Assembly (NCBI GenBank): GCA_030248065.1
Contig: JASAMV010005458.1
Span: 1-64,000 of the forward strand
Direction: 5' to 3'
DNA length: 64,000 bases
Source: Rhynchonema sp. JSB1_4
Lineage: Eukaryota; Nematoda; Chromadorea; Monhysterida; Xyalidae
The translations under genes were made by a program, and so were the position numbers. Of this stretch, positions 44,865 to 56,500 are shown piece by piece. Positions within the stretch are counted from its first letter, which is position 1, and each line of letters opens with the position of its first letter. The notes under the pieces are model-generated. The model was not told the DNA's origin. It made no database searches and saw only the letters and a program-made list of their open reading frames with translations.

Positions 44865-45385
44865 AACCGTTGCTGTGCCCAGGTTTCCATATCGCTTCAC
44901 AAAGCCGCTGCTTGGGGTACTACCCCAAGAAGGGTATCCACACGCAATATGCATTGATCACACAGGTACATGGCACGTACCAGCGTCAGCTAACGCACTT
45001 CCTTGATGACAAACATTCATGGGTACCAGAAATAATACATACATAGTTATCAGTTGGGTACCATGCTGTGCCATGGTGACTGTATATTGTACCATATATT
45101 GGGTACAATGTATGTTGGGTACCATGCAGATTGGGTACCGCAGGTACATTGGGTACCATGTACGTTGGGTACCGTAGGTACATTTGGTACCATGTATGTT
45201 GGGTACCATAGGTACTTTGGGTACTACATGTACTTTGTAACATCAGCCTTGTGTGTGCCAGTCTGACGAAGTAAAATAATCTATGTGCCAGCACGGGGTA
45301 AAATAATCTAAGTACCAGCTTATACCCACGTGTATTGGACATCGTTTTTGGCCGCAGGAACCAAAAAGCACATCTACTATCGTCG
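44865..45385. repeat. Right terminal inverted repeat of the mini-Maverick
   Basis: Inverse of 40255-40750, including the GGTACC array (~45050-45225) and CTACTATCGTCG end. It is ~25 bp longer than the left arm because the array carries more units. Confidence 0.85.
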
Positions 45386-45675
45386 TCTTGTATAGCATAT
45401 AAAGATAGCATCTTGACAAACCCTGTAGTGGTAGCACACCAGCTAACAATGCCAAAAATGTTTCGATTGTCGATGAAGTGGGGCCAGGTAAATGCAGTCG
45501 CGGACATCGGACACAATTTTTTCAATGTCTTCAGTCCGCAGTCCGCATGTGGCCGAGCATTTAGTATGGTTTAGCAGTACATCAGATTTACCAGCAAGTT
45601 GTGTCAGCGCATACGCGTTAGTGAAAAACCTTCAAAACTTAAAAATAACAATAAAAGCGAAAAAATCAAGAGTGA

Positions 45676-45924
45676 GTGACTGTCTGGTGCGGTCCCGTCC
45701 GTTCGCAGCAGTACTTCTTCCAGTCAATCCACGGTTTCGTTGTCTTAACTGGGGTAGTTGTTTATACCACCCTGTTCCTGCATTTCAAGAAACAAGCCAA
45801 GGTTGGATTTCATTTCGTTTCATTTGTTTTTTGCACATCCAGTGCCAGGTCAATGCAAACGCCCGAAGGCTATGTGGCAAATCCTGTTAAACAACAAAAG
45901 CCAAGCATCACAGTTTCACGATGA
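45676..45924 (+). CDS. Candidate terminal exon with one membrane helix
   Basis: An 82-codon open frame contains a hydrophobic helix (GFVVLTGVVVYTTLFLHF), then a basic stop-transfer-like KKQAK. The frame continues to TGA at 45924, or can be spliced at AAG|GTTGGA to a CCAG acceptor with a short end. A foldback element begins 14 bp after the stop. No family recognised. It may be a 3' exon of a gene whose other exons lie elsewhere. Confidence 0.25.
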   Translation: MTVWCGPVRSQQYFFQSIHGFVVLTGVVVYTTLFLHFKKQAKVGFHFVSFVFCTSSARSMQTPEGYVANPVKQQKPSITVSR

Positions 45925-45937
45925 TAATGAAACATCA

Positions 45938-46455
45938 GGGAGCACTTTCTATTTCATACAAATTGTAAGTTCTTACAAAAAAACGCTACAATTTGTACCC
46001 AGGTACAAAAGTCACTTCACGCAGTTACAATTGTGAGTGATACAATTGTAAGAAGTTACAATTGTAACTGGGTACAATTGTATCCAGCTACAAAAGAAAA
46101 TTTTGTAACTCGCATTGTAAGAAAGAGAAAAATTGTAGCTAGGTGCACACCGGTGGGACCGTCCTAACTCGATACAATTTGATTGTTTATCCATTATTTG
46201 ACCCGGGCCCGATTTTTTAAATAATGTTTAGCGTCTATAGAAGCAATTTATTTGAAACTAATTTTATCAAACACGTGTTTTCGTGGTTGCCTAAGCGAAA
46301 GAAAATCCTGCCATCGAAACATTTTCAGCTCTGTTGTATCCAGCTACAAAAATTGTAACTGGATACAAAATTATTGTGGAAAGTGGATTTACAATTGTTT
46401 GTAACTTTTGGCTACAATTTGTAAGTTTTTATTGTATGAAATAGAAAGTGCTCCC
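45938..46455. mobile_element. Foldback MITE, family R
   Basis: Ends GGGAGCACTTTCTATTTCATACAA and the inverse. The core and arms are built of TACAATTGTA and GGTACAATTGTA blocks. Confidence 0.75.
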
Positions 46456-46624
46456 AGGACTGTCGAACAACATGAATATGTATTGTAAGCGCCCAAGAAT
46501 AGAATTTGATAATGCAGTGATAATAAGTCCATGAATGTGACTTAACATTGTAGGCTCGCATCCACTCCGTAGAGTGAAGAGGTCAGGTAGCCTGAACCTA
46601 ATTCCGTTAACGTATTGATAGATG

Positions 46625-46905
46625 GTATTGGTCGCACAATGACCATATAAGAATTCATCAAATCAATCCTGATTTTCAAGCTCAGTCACTCTTAACCACT
46701 GTGCTATTTGTGATTCTCACAAAACATTTTCACCTGAAAATAATCCAGCAGATCAACCACGTTGCCGCAGGTCTGAAACCTTCTCTTTACTACATGCTTT
46801 GTGTGCGATCATGCAACGTAACGTCATTGCTCCGTCACTTTCCCTCTTTACGATTCAGGAAAAAATTTGACCAATTCTTATAAAGTCATTGTGCAACCAA
46901 TACAG
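46625..46905. mobile_element. Inverted SINE-like pair, family L, second copy
   Basis: Ends GTATTGGTCGCACAATGACC and the inverse near 46900. It shares CTTAACCACTGTGCTA and ACATTTTCACCTGAAAATAA with 16535-16866. It sits at the end of LINE coding sequence. Confidence 0.55.
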
Positions 46906-47410
46906 AGCCGGATTGCGAACACCTGTCTGTTGAATGGGAGCATCCCGACGGCATTGAGCAAATCATCGTATGGTGTTTCACGCTGCCAATTATTCAGGAT
47001 AGCCCTGCAGGCAAACTTTTGAGTGCGGTTAATTGCTATTTTGTCGCATTTCCTGACTGGATAACTTGAGCCGCACCCGTACAACATAATCTATTGGTGC
47101 AGTGATATATACAGACCTTTCGCAGACTATTTATTGGTACACTGCCACGGAAAACTCTTGTAAGGAAGGCAATTGTCTTTTTAACCATCGCACATACTTT
47201 ATGGCAATGGAGGTTGTAATTTAGATATTCGTCGACCAGTATGCCCAAGTATTTGTATGAATGCACTTGTTCAATGTTTAACTGCTCTTCATTGTTGTAC
47301 AAAGCAGGGATGTTAGATTTGACTTTCCCTTGGACTGCACTGACATGTTGCCAGACTGCACGTTCTTGAAGTCCTTTTTTGAATGTCTTGGTGCGAAGTC
47401 CTTCTTGCAT
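46906..47410 (-). pseudogene. LINE reverse transcriptase thumb fragment (jockey/CR1-like)
   Basis: Two overlapping minus-strand frames (47036-47410 and 46878-47087) read as one LINE segment. HSYKYLGILVDEYLNYNLHC is the post-catalytic strand pattern, followed by AMVKKTIAFLTRVFRG. In the second frame, MLYGCGSSYP, INRTQKFACRAILNNW and PFNRQVFAI follow. Non-LTR RTs have YLG...D...., ..YG...W, and Q..R.I blocks in this order. The frame changes near 47060. Catalytic palm motifs are outside or lost. The downstream end is cut by the SINE-like pair at 46625-46905. Confidence 0.6.
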
Positions 47411-47726
47411 TTACTCTCTAACTTCTTGAGTTGCGCCTTCAGTTTCTTGACGTTGTGAAATTTTGGCGATCATTTGTCTCTTTTCGTTGACTTTAACCAG
47501 TTAGCATAAGCCTGGTTTTTCCTCCATGTTGACCGTTTCAGGTCCCTGGTAATTCATGGTTCCTGCTTTGGTTTGTTCGTTACTGGGAATGTTTTGAACT
47601 GCGTGTTTTCGTTAACATACTTACCACCCTCAATTTGACTCAGGAATGAAAGACCATCAACAAAGTCATTAATGGAACACGATGTAGTACAACGATTTTG
47701 CATTTTCCGACGGTGATTGCCCAGGG

Positions 47727-48680
47727 CCCCCCCCCCCCCTCCTTACTATAGTTTTTCTCCCCTTCATATAAAGAAAAAAAAACCCCCCCCCCCTATACCC
47801 CCCCCCCGTGTGGGGGTAATATCAAAACAACAGAAAAAATAATATCTTCCCCTCCCTGCCCCCCCCCCCCCCACCACAAAAATTATATTTTCTCCCCCCA
47901 CACACCCACACCCCCCACCCCCACCCCCAACATTTTTTTTTTTATACTACCACACCCCCCCCCTCCCTCTCCCTCCTCCCTTCTATATCTAATTTCAACC
48001 CCCCCCCCCCACCACAAGTCCACCCACCCCGCCCCCCCCCTCCCCCTAGCAAAAAAAAAAAAACACTATATTCTTTTTGATATATATTTATTCCCACACG
48101 CCCACACCCTACTCCCCCCCCCCCCCCCCTTCTTTTTTCCTCCCCCCTCCTAAAAAACTACACCCCCTACCCCCCCCCCCCCCTTTTTCCCTTTCCCTTT
48201 CTCCCTCACCTATACAACATCATTCCACATCACCATGCGCAGCCCTCTTTTTTTTCTCCTTTCCCCCCTTCAACTTAATTACTAACCTTTTTTCTCTTAT
48301 TTTATTTTTAGCTTTCATGCCTGCACCCCACCTCTCCTCCCCCCCTTCCTCTCCTCTTTCCTTTGTTGTTTTGTTGTTTTCGGCCCCGCCTCCTCCCCAC
48401 CCCCCCCCCACCCACCCCCCACTCACTCACTTAAACACAGCAACAACTAACCACATCAACAAACTCAATACTCGCACGCCCCTGGGGCTCGGGGACAGTT
48501 AAGAATTTATAACAATATTACATTTCCCCTGCTAACCCCCCCCCCCCCACCCACACTCCCCCCTAATGCATAGCTTGATTATTGGATATATTGTCTGATT
48601 CCCACCCCCCCTCTTCCCCCCCCTCCCCCCCCCTCTCCTTTTCTCCCCTCCCAAAAACTCCAAACCAGGCAACCCCAACC
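47727..48680. repeat. C-rich, nearly G-free low-complexity tract
   Basis: Long C runs, broken by T and A, with very few G over about 950 bp. The complementary strand is therefore G/A-rich with many G runs. ORFs here (Pro-rich on plus, Gly/Glu-rich on minus) are composition artefacts. The irregular run lengths also fit poor long-read consensus. Confidence 0.9.
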
Positions 48681-48689
48681 CACACAGGG

Positions 48690-50520
48690 CCAGAAAACAG
48701 TGGGGCCAGTACTAAGAGCGGTGCGGTCGGGGCGCCCCACCTGATCTGCTGCCGTCCTAGGGAGCTCGTCGACGGGGCAGATGCACTTGAGCACGCCACC
48801 TACTGTCACTCGCCAGACAGTTAGCAACGCGCCCGGACCGACAGGAGTCACGCCGAAGTGACCGTCTCAGCGCGCAAGTCAGCCCTGGACCAAAATCCAC
48901 ACGCCTCGCGATGGCAACTCGGACGGCGCGGCTTGATCCTGGTGACAATCCAGTCACCCGCTTTCCTGCAATAAATGAAGCACAAGCAAACGGTCTCAGG
49001 CACGCAAGCACAAAATCCAATCAAGACAAGCCCAGCAATCTAGCTGGCTGTTTCGCTTCCACGTATTGCACGAAAAGCACCCCGAAGTCGACTTCAACAG
49101 CACGTTTTACGCTATATAACGAATAACGGAAATAAAGTAATGAAAGATAGAAATCGGCAATAATAATATCAAATATCCAATAAAATATCTCGCGACTCCA
49201 AAACGGGCAGAAAACACTCAAAACGAACTCACACGATAACTCTGAATTACGATATTTACGAAACGGGAGAATTTACGATTTACGGGAGAGAAATCAAACG
49301 GCGATAGAGATCAACGCTGAGCCAGTCCATTTGAATTTCCATGCTCAGCAACAGTCAACACTGTCCGAACAGACGACTTTCAGCTTGCAGACGACGATAT
49401 GAAGACGGCATATGTCCAATGTCACATCTCCCCGCACCAGTTCCTTCAAATGCCCTCATTTGATCGAAGTTGAATGAAGAAGAATAGAAGCTGTTCGTGT
49501 CCACCCGGCCATAGTTGGAGTAGGCCTTGAAGAAACCGTCGAACGAATAGGGATCGCAGATGGCACCGACGACGAATTGAATAGCACACCAGCGATTGAG
49601 ATGGAATTGAATTGAATAGAATTGACGTGTGGATATAGCAGTCAGGATACGGGTTTTCACCAGTCACCGAAGTGGGTTTCACCGTACCTTGCCGAAGCAA
49701 GAGGTGTGGGTTACTCACCCCAAATCCCAGACGAACACCCGCAGGTGATACACCGCTCGTACCGGTTTAAGTCCTGACCGATAATAGAGCAGCTGCTAGC
49801 CCATAGGCGCAGGCTGATCCACGATGGAGACGGTTTCGGCAGCGAAGGTGGACGGCAAGCTGGGTAGACGACCAGCCAACCCCTCGAAGGTTGTCACCTC
49901 AGGTGAAGTAGTCCTGTCCGGTGACCGCCAGAACAGCACGACGCCAGCGTCGTAGAAGGAACGAGTCGCGCACATCGAACATTGCATCAACGTTTCGCCA
50001 TCACACAAACGAGCCGTGCTGTTGAATGGTTTTCTGTGTCAAACAGGGAGTCAAACAAAGCGACCAACGCCGAGCTTACATCGCCGTAAGCTAAATGGTC
50101 ATAAACAGGGCAATTTACCTCTTACTAGGCAGGGTCACAATACAAAAGTGTAAAACCGCAGTCAAACTGTGCGAACAAGCACCGGTTTTACCAGGGGACT
50201 GCAGTGTCTCCTGTGCCCCGACCCTGGATGACTTGAAACATCAAACCATTCAAAAGTGTACATTCACCGTACAAAGTCATCACACAAAACGAAAACGCGG
50301 TAATCACCCGCTGACACTTTGTCGCGAGTGAAACATCACAAATCTTACCATAGAAATGTGGAAATAAAATTTGCGCACAAAAAGTCAAACCATAAAAATT
50401 AGAAATGCGGCTAAGAGGCATTATGCACCTCACCATACGCATTATGCACGCATGGATTTATAAAGGGGCCTTATGCACCCCACCACACGCATTATGCACG
50501 TGTGGATTTTCACACCACAC
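48690..50520. other. No gene recognised; possible unassigned exons
   Basis: 48700-49140 is moderately GC-rich and ends in AATAACGGAAATAAAG. On the minus strand, splice-donor-like GGG|GTGAGTAAC (~49710) and a 70-codon ORF (49796-50008) occur, with no recognised family. 50395-50515 carries repeats of GCATTATGCAC just beyond the stop of the large ORF. Confidence 0.3.
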
Positions 50521-50529
50521 AGTCACGTT

Positions 50530-53500
50530 CTAGTGCTGCATGCCCGAGGACATGCCAGCACCACCCTGATCATGCTCATCACGACGACTCTGATGACCAC
50601 CACGTCCAAATCGCGGGTCACGCGACTTTGAACGATCACCACGTTGGTCACGTCGTTTCGCTGAGCTCGGTCGTGCCTCGTCCGGTTCACGCGATGCCGA
50701 CTGTTGTTTGGCACGCTTGCTGCGCCCCATCGCGGGCGGACCCTGAGGACCTTGTTGGCCCCAGCCACTTGGTCCAGCCGCACCTGACACATTTGGCGCT
50801 TGACCAGCCGGCAATGGTTGGTACACCTGTTTCGTTCGGTAACCCGCTGGCGGAAACTGCGCCCGCTGTTGCGGCTGTTGTTGTTGTTGTTGTGGCGGAT
50901 AAATGACTTGCTGCTGTGGTTGCTGCTGGCGCAATTGCTCCTGCAACGAAGCAATCTGCTGCTGCATCTGTTGCATCGCAGCACCACCACCCAGCGGCAC
51001 CAAGTTCGGACCACTCAACGGACCACGGCCGCCGCGACCTCCACGGCCGCCGCCACGACCACCACTGGCCGAACCACCACCTCCACGGGGTTGTCGCGCA
51101 TGCCATGGTTTGCGCGAACGCGACCTGCCACGACCCTGTCCCTTCGCCGGGAACCCACGTCGCGGTGGGATGTCGTTGTCGTCATACATGGCCAGTCCCG
51201 CAGTGGCACTACTCGACGTAGTCGCCACAGTACCGTGGGACGCCGGACGAACTGGTTGTTCTTCACGCGGTCGCTGAACATCGTGCGCCGACTGCGTACT
51301 TGTCGGCCTTCCACCCCCCTCCTGCTCTTGCGACTGACCCAGTCGCAGCAGGTGTGTGAGGAATTTCATGTAGTTCGTCTGGTCCAATTGCGTTGGATCG
51401 ACATGACTTCGATAGTCATCGATCTCAGTCACGAGACGTGCGTCCTCCCAATCAGCAGACTTGGCAACACCACCCAGATAGTCCTCAATGTCTTCGACAG
51501 ACACCCAGTTGCCATCCGGGCGTGTCAGTTTGTCACACGCCATCAGATCATTGCTCGGCCACGGTTCCATCGGTGGCGTGATCTGATAACACGATTCTTT
51601 CGCGTTCCACCACAAATAGGCCGCAAATATGCGCGAGAAATACACCAAGCGCATTTCCGAACCGGCCAACAATCGGTATCTCTGACCACTGGCCCTGTCC
51701 TCATACCACAATTGAGCGTAGAAGTCGCCCCACGGACATTTCGTGTGCGAATGAGCACACACTGCACAAATGCCGATATTCTTGCCCGTCCACGGGTACG
51801 GCAGTTTCGACACAAATGAATCGAGCAGTGTCAGATTTTGATAGTTCAGTTTTGCGCCTCGCAATTTCGTGGGCGCCTCGAGTTTGTTGTCCAAATTGGA
51901 CGTGCCCATCATGACATCTGCCACCTTCACCGGACCATGCCCATTGGTCTCATAGAATTCATCAATCCATGCCTCCAGTTCGTTCAGGTCACCGATCGGT
52001 TTCGGGCTGAGCATGAACGTCAAATGATGATTGCGCTGTCGCAGCTCAATCATCATGTCCACAATGCGGATCAACGCAGTGCGGCATTCGACCATTTTCG
52101 ACGTCCAAACCCCAAGGTAACGGCCCGTGTACACCTGATACCACATGCTACCAATGTTGGCATGACGGGCAGGTGTACCGATCGTGCTTTGGTACTGTTG
52201 GATCGTGCCCTGGAACTGACTGGGCTCAATGACCTCACGCGTGGCATCATCCAGCATGGGTTCATAGCATTGCGGATTGCAACATTCGTCCTGCTGTGCG
52301 TCGTCATTCCAATACACGTCAGCCGTGCAACGCACACAGCACTTGATACTTTGGAACACGACCCAGGGTACGGCGGGCATGTCGTACAGATTCATTTTCA
52401 CACCCGTATTAGGCGGCATTGTCGGGTATTTGGCCATATTGAGCTGCTCTTGCAAAGTCAGCTTGTTCCAACCCGACACACGTTCTTTGGCACTCAAGCC
52501 CTCTTTGTCCGGGTTCAACTGAACAGCGAATTGTGAGTACGGACGGCCCTCATAGTGGCCATGTGTCAAGCCCCGTGACAATGGGTCAACCAGGTTGTAC
52601 TCATCCATCACTCGAATGTAGATTTGCGATCGCGGTTTCAGAAATTTGAGTGACACGCGATATTCGGGTTTGAGTGTGGGGTCGTACCAGACCACATCGT
52701 CAGCCATTTGGGCATAGATCTCTTCATGCAAGGCCTCAAATCCGTCTGAGTCTGAACGGATTTCACCTGAGCCCTGCGATGGTGGTTCATTCACAGAATC
52801 CACGTCATCGGCCTCAGCCTGTGGCAACGGTGAGGCCTCCGGCTCTTCCATAGCCAGCTCACCACCGTGCACCGGTTCATCACCGATCATTCTGCGCTGA
52901 GCCTCAAACGTGCGCAGCTGTTGGTAACTGCGTTGCAACATGTTCACAGTTTCTTGTGGCTCGCAATTCATCAAGTCACCAGCTGACTGCAGCAGCTTGT
53001 ATGCCACGGTCGTGTCATCTTCGGCCTGTGCGCGCACTATCGTTTGGTATCGCTTGCCACACAGCGAAATCACTTGCTTAGCCCAATCACGGACTGGCGG
53101 ACTAGCATGATTCAGCAAGTCGACAATGGTCTGATATGAGGTCGGCACGCCCGGCGGCAAAGCAAATGCCTGGGCCATGTGCATGCCGATCAAGCAGTCA
53201 GCATGGGCCTCAATATTCGATTGAGTTGGTCGGCCAAATATGGTCGGCGTGTTTGGTGCCGACAATGGATCAGTCAACGGCATGGGCTTCAGCCGATGTT
53301 TCATGGCAGTGATTTGCGCATTCAAAATATCACACAGGCGCAACATCTCTTCGCCTTCAGCCTGCCAAATTTCCTTGTCCACAGCCTGAGCCATCATGAA
53401 CACCAAGTACAGATGGTACAGGGTCACTTCTGAACCCGCTGGCTCTGCGGACTGACTGACACGTTCAATCAACGTGCGGGCTTTGTCGACCCAAGCCTTG

Positions 53501-56500
53501 ACGTCCTGTTTTGACTGCGGGATATCGTCCCATTTCAACTTGAACTGTTCGAACGTGACAAGTCCGAACTCGCTTTCGCGCTGTGGCATTGTCTGACGTG
53601 CCTTGCGCAACCGTTCAGCACACGAATCAGCAGCCTGATCATCAGGTTCAGCTGTCGTGAACACGACCTCACCAGCGTCGGTTTTGTTCACCAGAGCCTG
53701 CGCCATCTTGCGCACCGAATAAGCGCTCAAGCCACAGGTCGGCTCGTTCTGTTCATGCCGAATGGAATTGTCGGCCAACGCCAGCGCGGCTTGCAGCGAA
53801 CTGCCAAGCTCCTCCAGTGAACCCAGTGGCAACCTGGGCGAGTCACCAGTGTATCGTGGTGGCCAATCTGTCTGACGATTGAACTGATATGCCGGCAGAT
53901 TTTTCAAGTGACCGGCCAATTGCATGTAAATGCCACACACGGTCACGCGTTTCAGCTCCTCAGTCTTGGCCGGCATACTCATGTAGCCGCGCGACAGTGG
54001 ATTGTGGAGCCGTTTGTGATGACCATAACGCAGGTCATGCAGCACAAAGAAGGCAAAATTCAGTTCCTTCAAGTCAGCGTCAGTGACCACTTTCTGATGC
54101 ACTGCACCACCGGTCTTTTTGTACCATTTCGCGGGCACTTTGGTACGTGTCTGATTGTACCTCAAACGGAACAACTTGCGTTCCTCATCCTGATCAGACA
54201 CCGAATCCTGCTTGCTCGTCGGCACACAGTCCTTCAGCAGACGTGGCTTTTTCATGTGCAACAGATGCACATTGCCGACACTTTGTGGGACCACTGTCTG
54301 GTTGTCATATTTCAGTGCCAATGTTGCATAGGCCAACTGCACCGTCGTGGTGTATCGCTCACCACTCAGAAACGGCAGTTTGGACGTCTCCAAATAGTCA
54401 CTCATGGCATCTGACGCCAGTATCATGGACATGTGCTGTGTGTGTTCGATCGGTTTCATGAAATCGATCTCGGGAACACCAAACTCAACCCGATCATTCG
54501 TGATGGCAGCCGTACGTTTGCTTTCAAGCATGGCTGGTTGTTCGTTCAGTCGGCCCGCAGCCGACGCCAGCACATATGCATTGCCACACACAAGCGGCAC
54601 ATTGATCTCGGGGTCAATCTCGAACCCGGTCCACATGTGCATTTTGTACTCCTGCGCCTGATCCGAAGAACAGAGCGCCACAGCCACGTGATTGCACACC
54701 AGTTGTGTGTAATTCGAGTTGTCAGACGTGGCGAAGTACATGACCGGTGTACTGTCAAACGGTTCGGTCAGACCTTGCGAGTCAATCGCAATGTATGGGG
54801 ACCGAAATTCCTCCACCGGCGCACCACTTCGGTACAACGATCGCTTGTACACGTTCGGCTTCATCACATTCATGTACAGCGGGCCAGCCAATCTCGACTC
54901 GGCCGCATGGTTGAGCAAGGCGAAACAGGCCATCGGGTCCCGTTCACCTGCGGTGTTCAGACTGTCCTCCACGCCCACTGTGCTGATGGGCTGCATCAGT
55001 TCACAACACACGTGCACGCTGCGCAAATAATACTGCAGCATCAGATCACCAGCCTCCAGCAACAACGCTGTGGTAGGCACTTTTGATGGGTCCCTGGTGC
55101 CCATGACTGCGGTACTGATCTTAGCACCAGCCAAATTGCAGAATTCACGGCCCACTTCGACAATACGCAGCTCAACCTGCTGTCGATCCAGTGGCTTGTT
55201 TGTGGCCGTCATTTCGTCTGTCAAGATTTTGGAGAACGATTTTGCACAGTGCAACACTGTGGCCAGCACCAGGTCGACAGGTGCCTCGTTCTCGCGCCAC
55301 GCGATTGGTTGTTGTTTCAGGTCTTGTTTGAAATCATCACGTGCGTTCAGCAGCACATCAGGTGCTTCAACACCATTCATGCACGTGAGTGGATTGGTCA
55401 AGCGTCCACTTTCAACGAACTGCAGCATGGTTTGCAGCGAACCACGCAAAGGACGCATAATTTCGTCATCGTACCGTTTCGGGTCACACACAGCAAGCAC
55501 GTACATGCAATCAATGCCCTCTTGCACGTCTTGTGCGGCATACCAGTACTTGCACTGTGTGGATTCGTCGTTCAAATTGCCCATGTGCATACGGTCCAGC
55601 CAGCCAGCATGGTACATGTCTGCACCCGGCACCTCACCGGCCGTATAGGCAAAATCACACGGTTTATTTTCAAGATACGTGCTGCTCGTATAGCGACGCA
55701 TCTTGTCTTTCTGGGCCTTCATCGTGTGGCTGTCACGCATGATATGCAATGTGCCCAATGTCATCATTTGGTGCGATGGGCCACCATGTTCTTCATTCAT
55801 GCTCATGGACATTGGCAGTTTGCGCGAATCAAACACGATCGCGGACATATCACAGCCAAATGCGCGAGCAAACGCAACCTGATCACCGTGTTTGCGATTG
55901 CGACGGTCCTGATCATGGGTACCGTGCATATAGAACACGCCGGCGTTCTGTAGGTCATTCACCGACGGATCGTCACAAAACAGCTGCTTGAACTCATCAC
56001 ACGGTTCGTCTGAGCCAGGTTTGTTCACACAACCGGCCTCAATGATCCACACGACACCTGTGAAGAATGCCACCTGCAGCAGCACCAGAATGTCGTAATC
56101 ACACCATTCCTCTGTCGTGGTGTGAATCACCTCGTGTGTGGTCCAGTAGGGCAGCACGCCCCACTTCTCCATGCACATGTGCATGAGCAGCTCGTTCGCA
56201 CTTTTGGTCTTCTTTTTCAGTGCCGTGAAGAAGCTCGTGTCGAAATCTGTGGACTGGAAGTGATCGAATTCAGCATCGATCATGGCACCTCCCAGCATTC
56301 GACGAGCTCGCATGGCGATCTTTGTGAACTCGACAAAATGGTCATATGAGTCCACCACAATGACCTGTTTGATCACGCCCAGTGGCCTACGTGCGGCCAA
56401 CATGCACTGATACCAGCTCATGATCAGATTATACATCATCGTGATCTTGGCTGATGTGTTTTGGGCACGCGCACCATATTCCAGCGTGACAATGCCCTTC

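Larger units (their letters stand above)
40255..45385 (+). mobile_element. Miniature Maverick/Polinton (adintovirus-like) element
   Basis: A 5131-bp element is bounded by inverted repeats starting CGACGATAGTAG. TCTTG lies directly outside on each side (40250-40254 and 45386-45390; GTCTTG if the boundary is shifted one base). Inside, all on the plus strand, are an integrase remnant, a penton-like gene, a small basic gene and an intron-bearing major capsid gene. Mavericks are normally 15-25 kb and also encode a protein-primed DNA polymerase, a packaging ATPase and a protease. None of these is present. Left arm 496 bp, right arm 521 bp. The element is decayed: the integrase lacks its first half, and both capsid genes have frame breaks. 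Confidence 0.8.

Noticed and set aside
48077..48502. Pro-rich 141-codon ORF and opposing Gly/Glu-rich ORFs
   Set aside because: Composition of the C-rich tract alone keeps these frames open.
50800..51819. 339-codon plus-strand ORF and many others opposite the giant ORF
   Set aside because: Antisense shadows of a GC-rich coding region; residue make-up (Arg/His-rich) is not protein-like.
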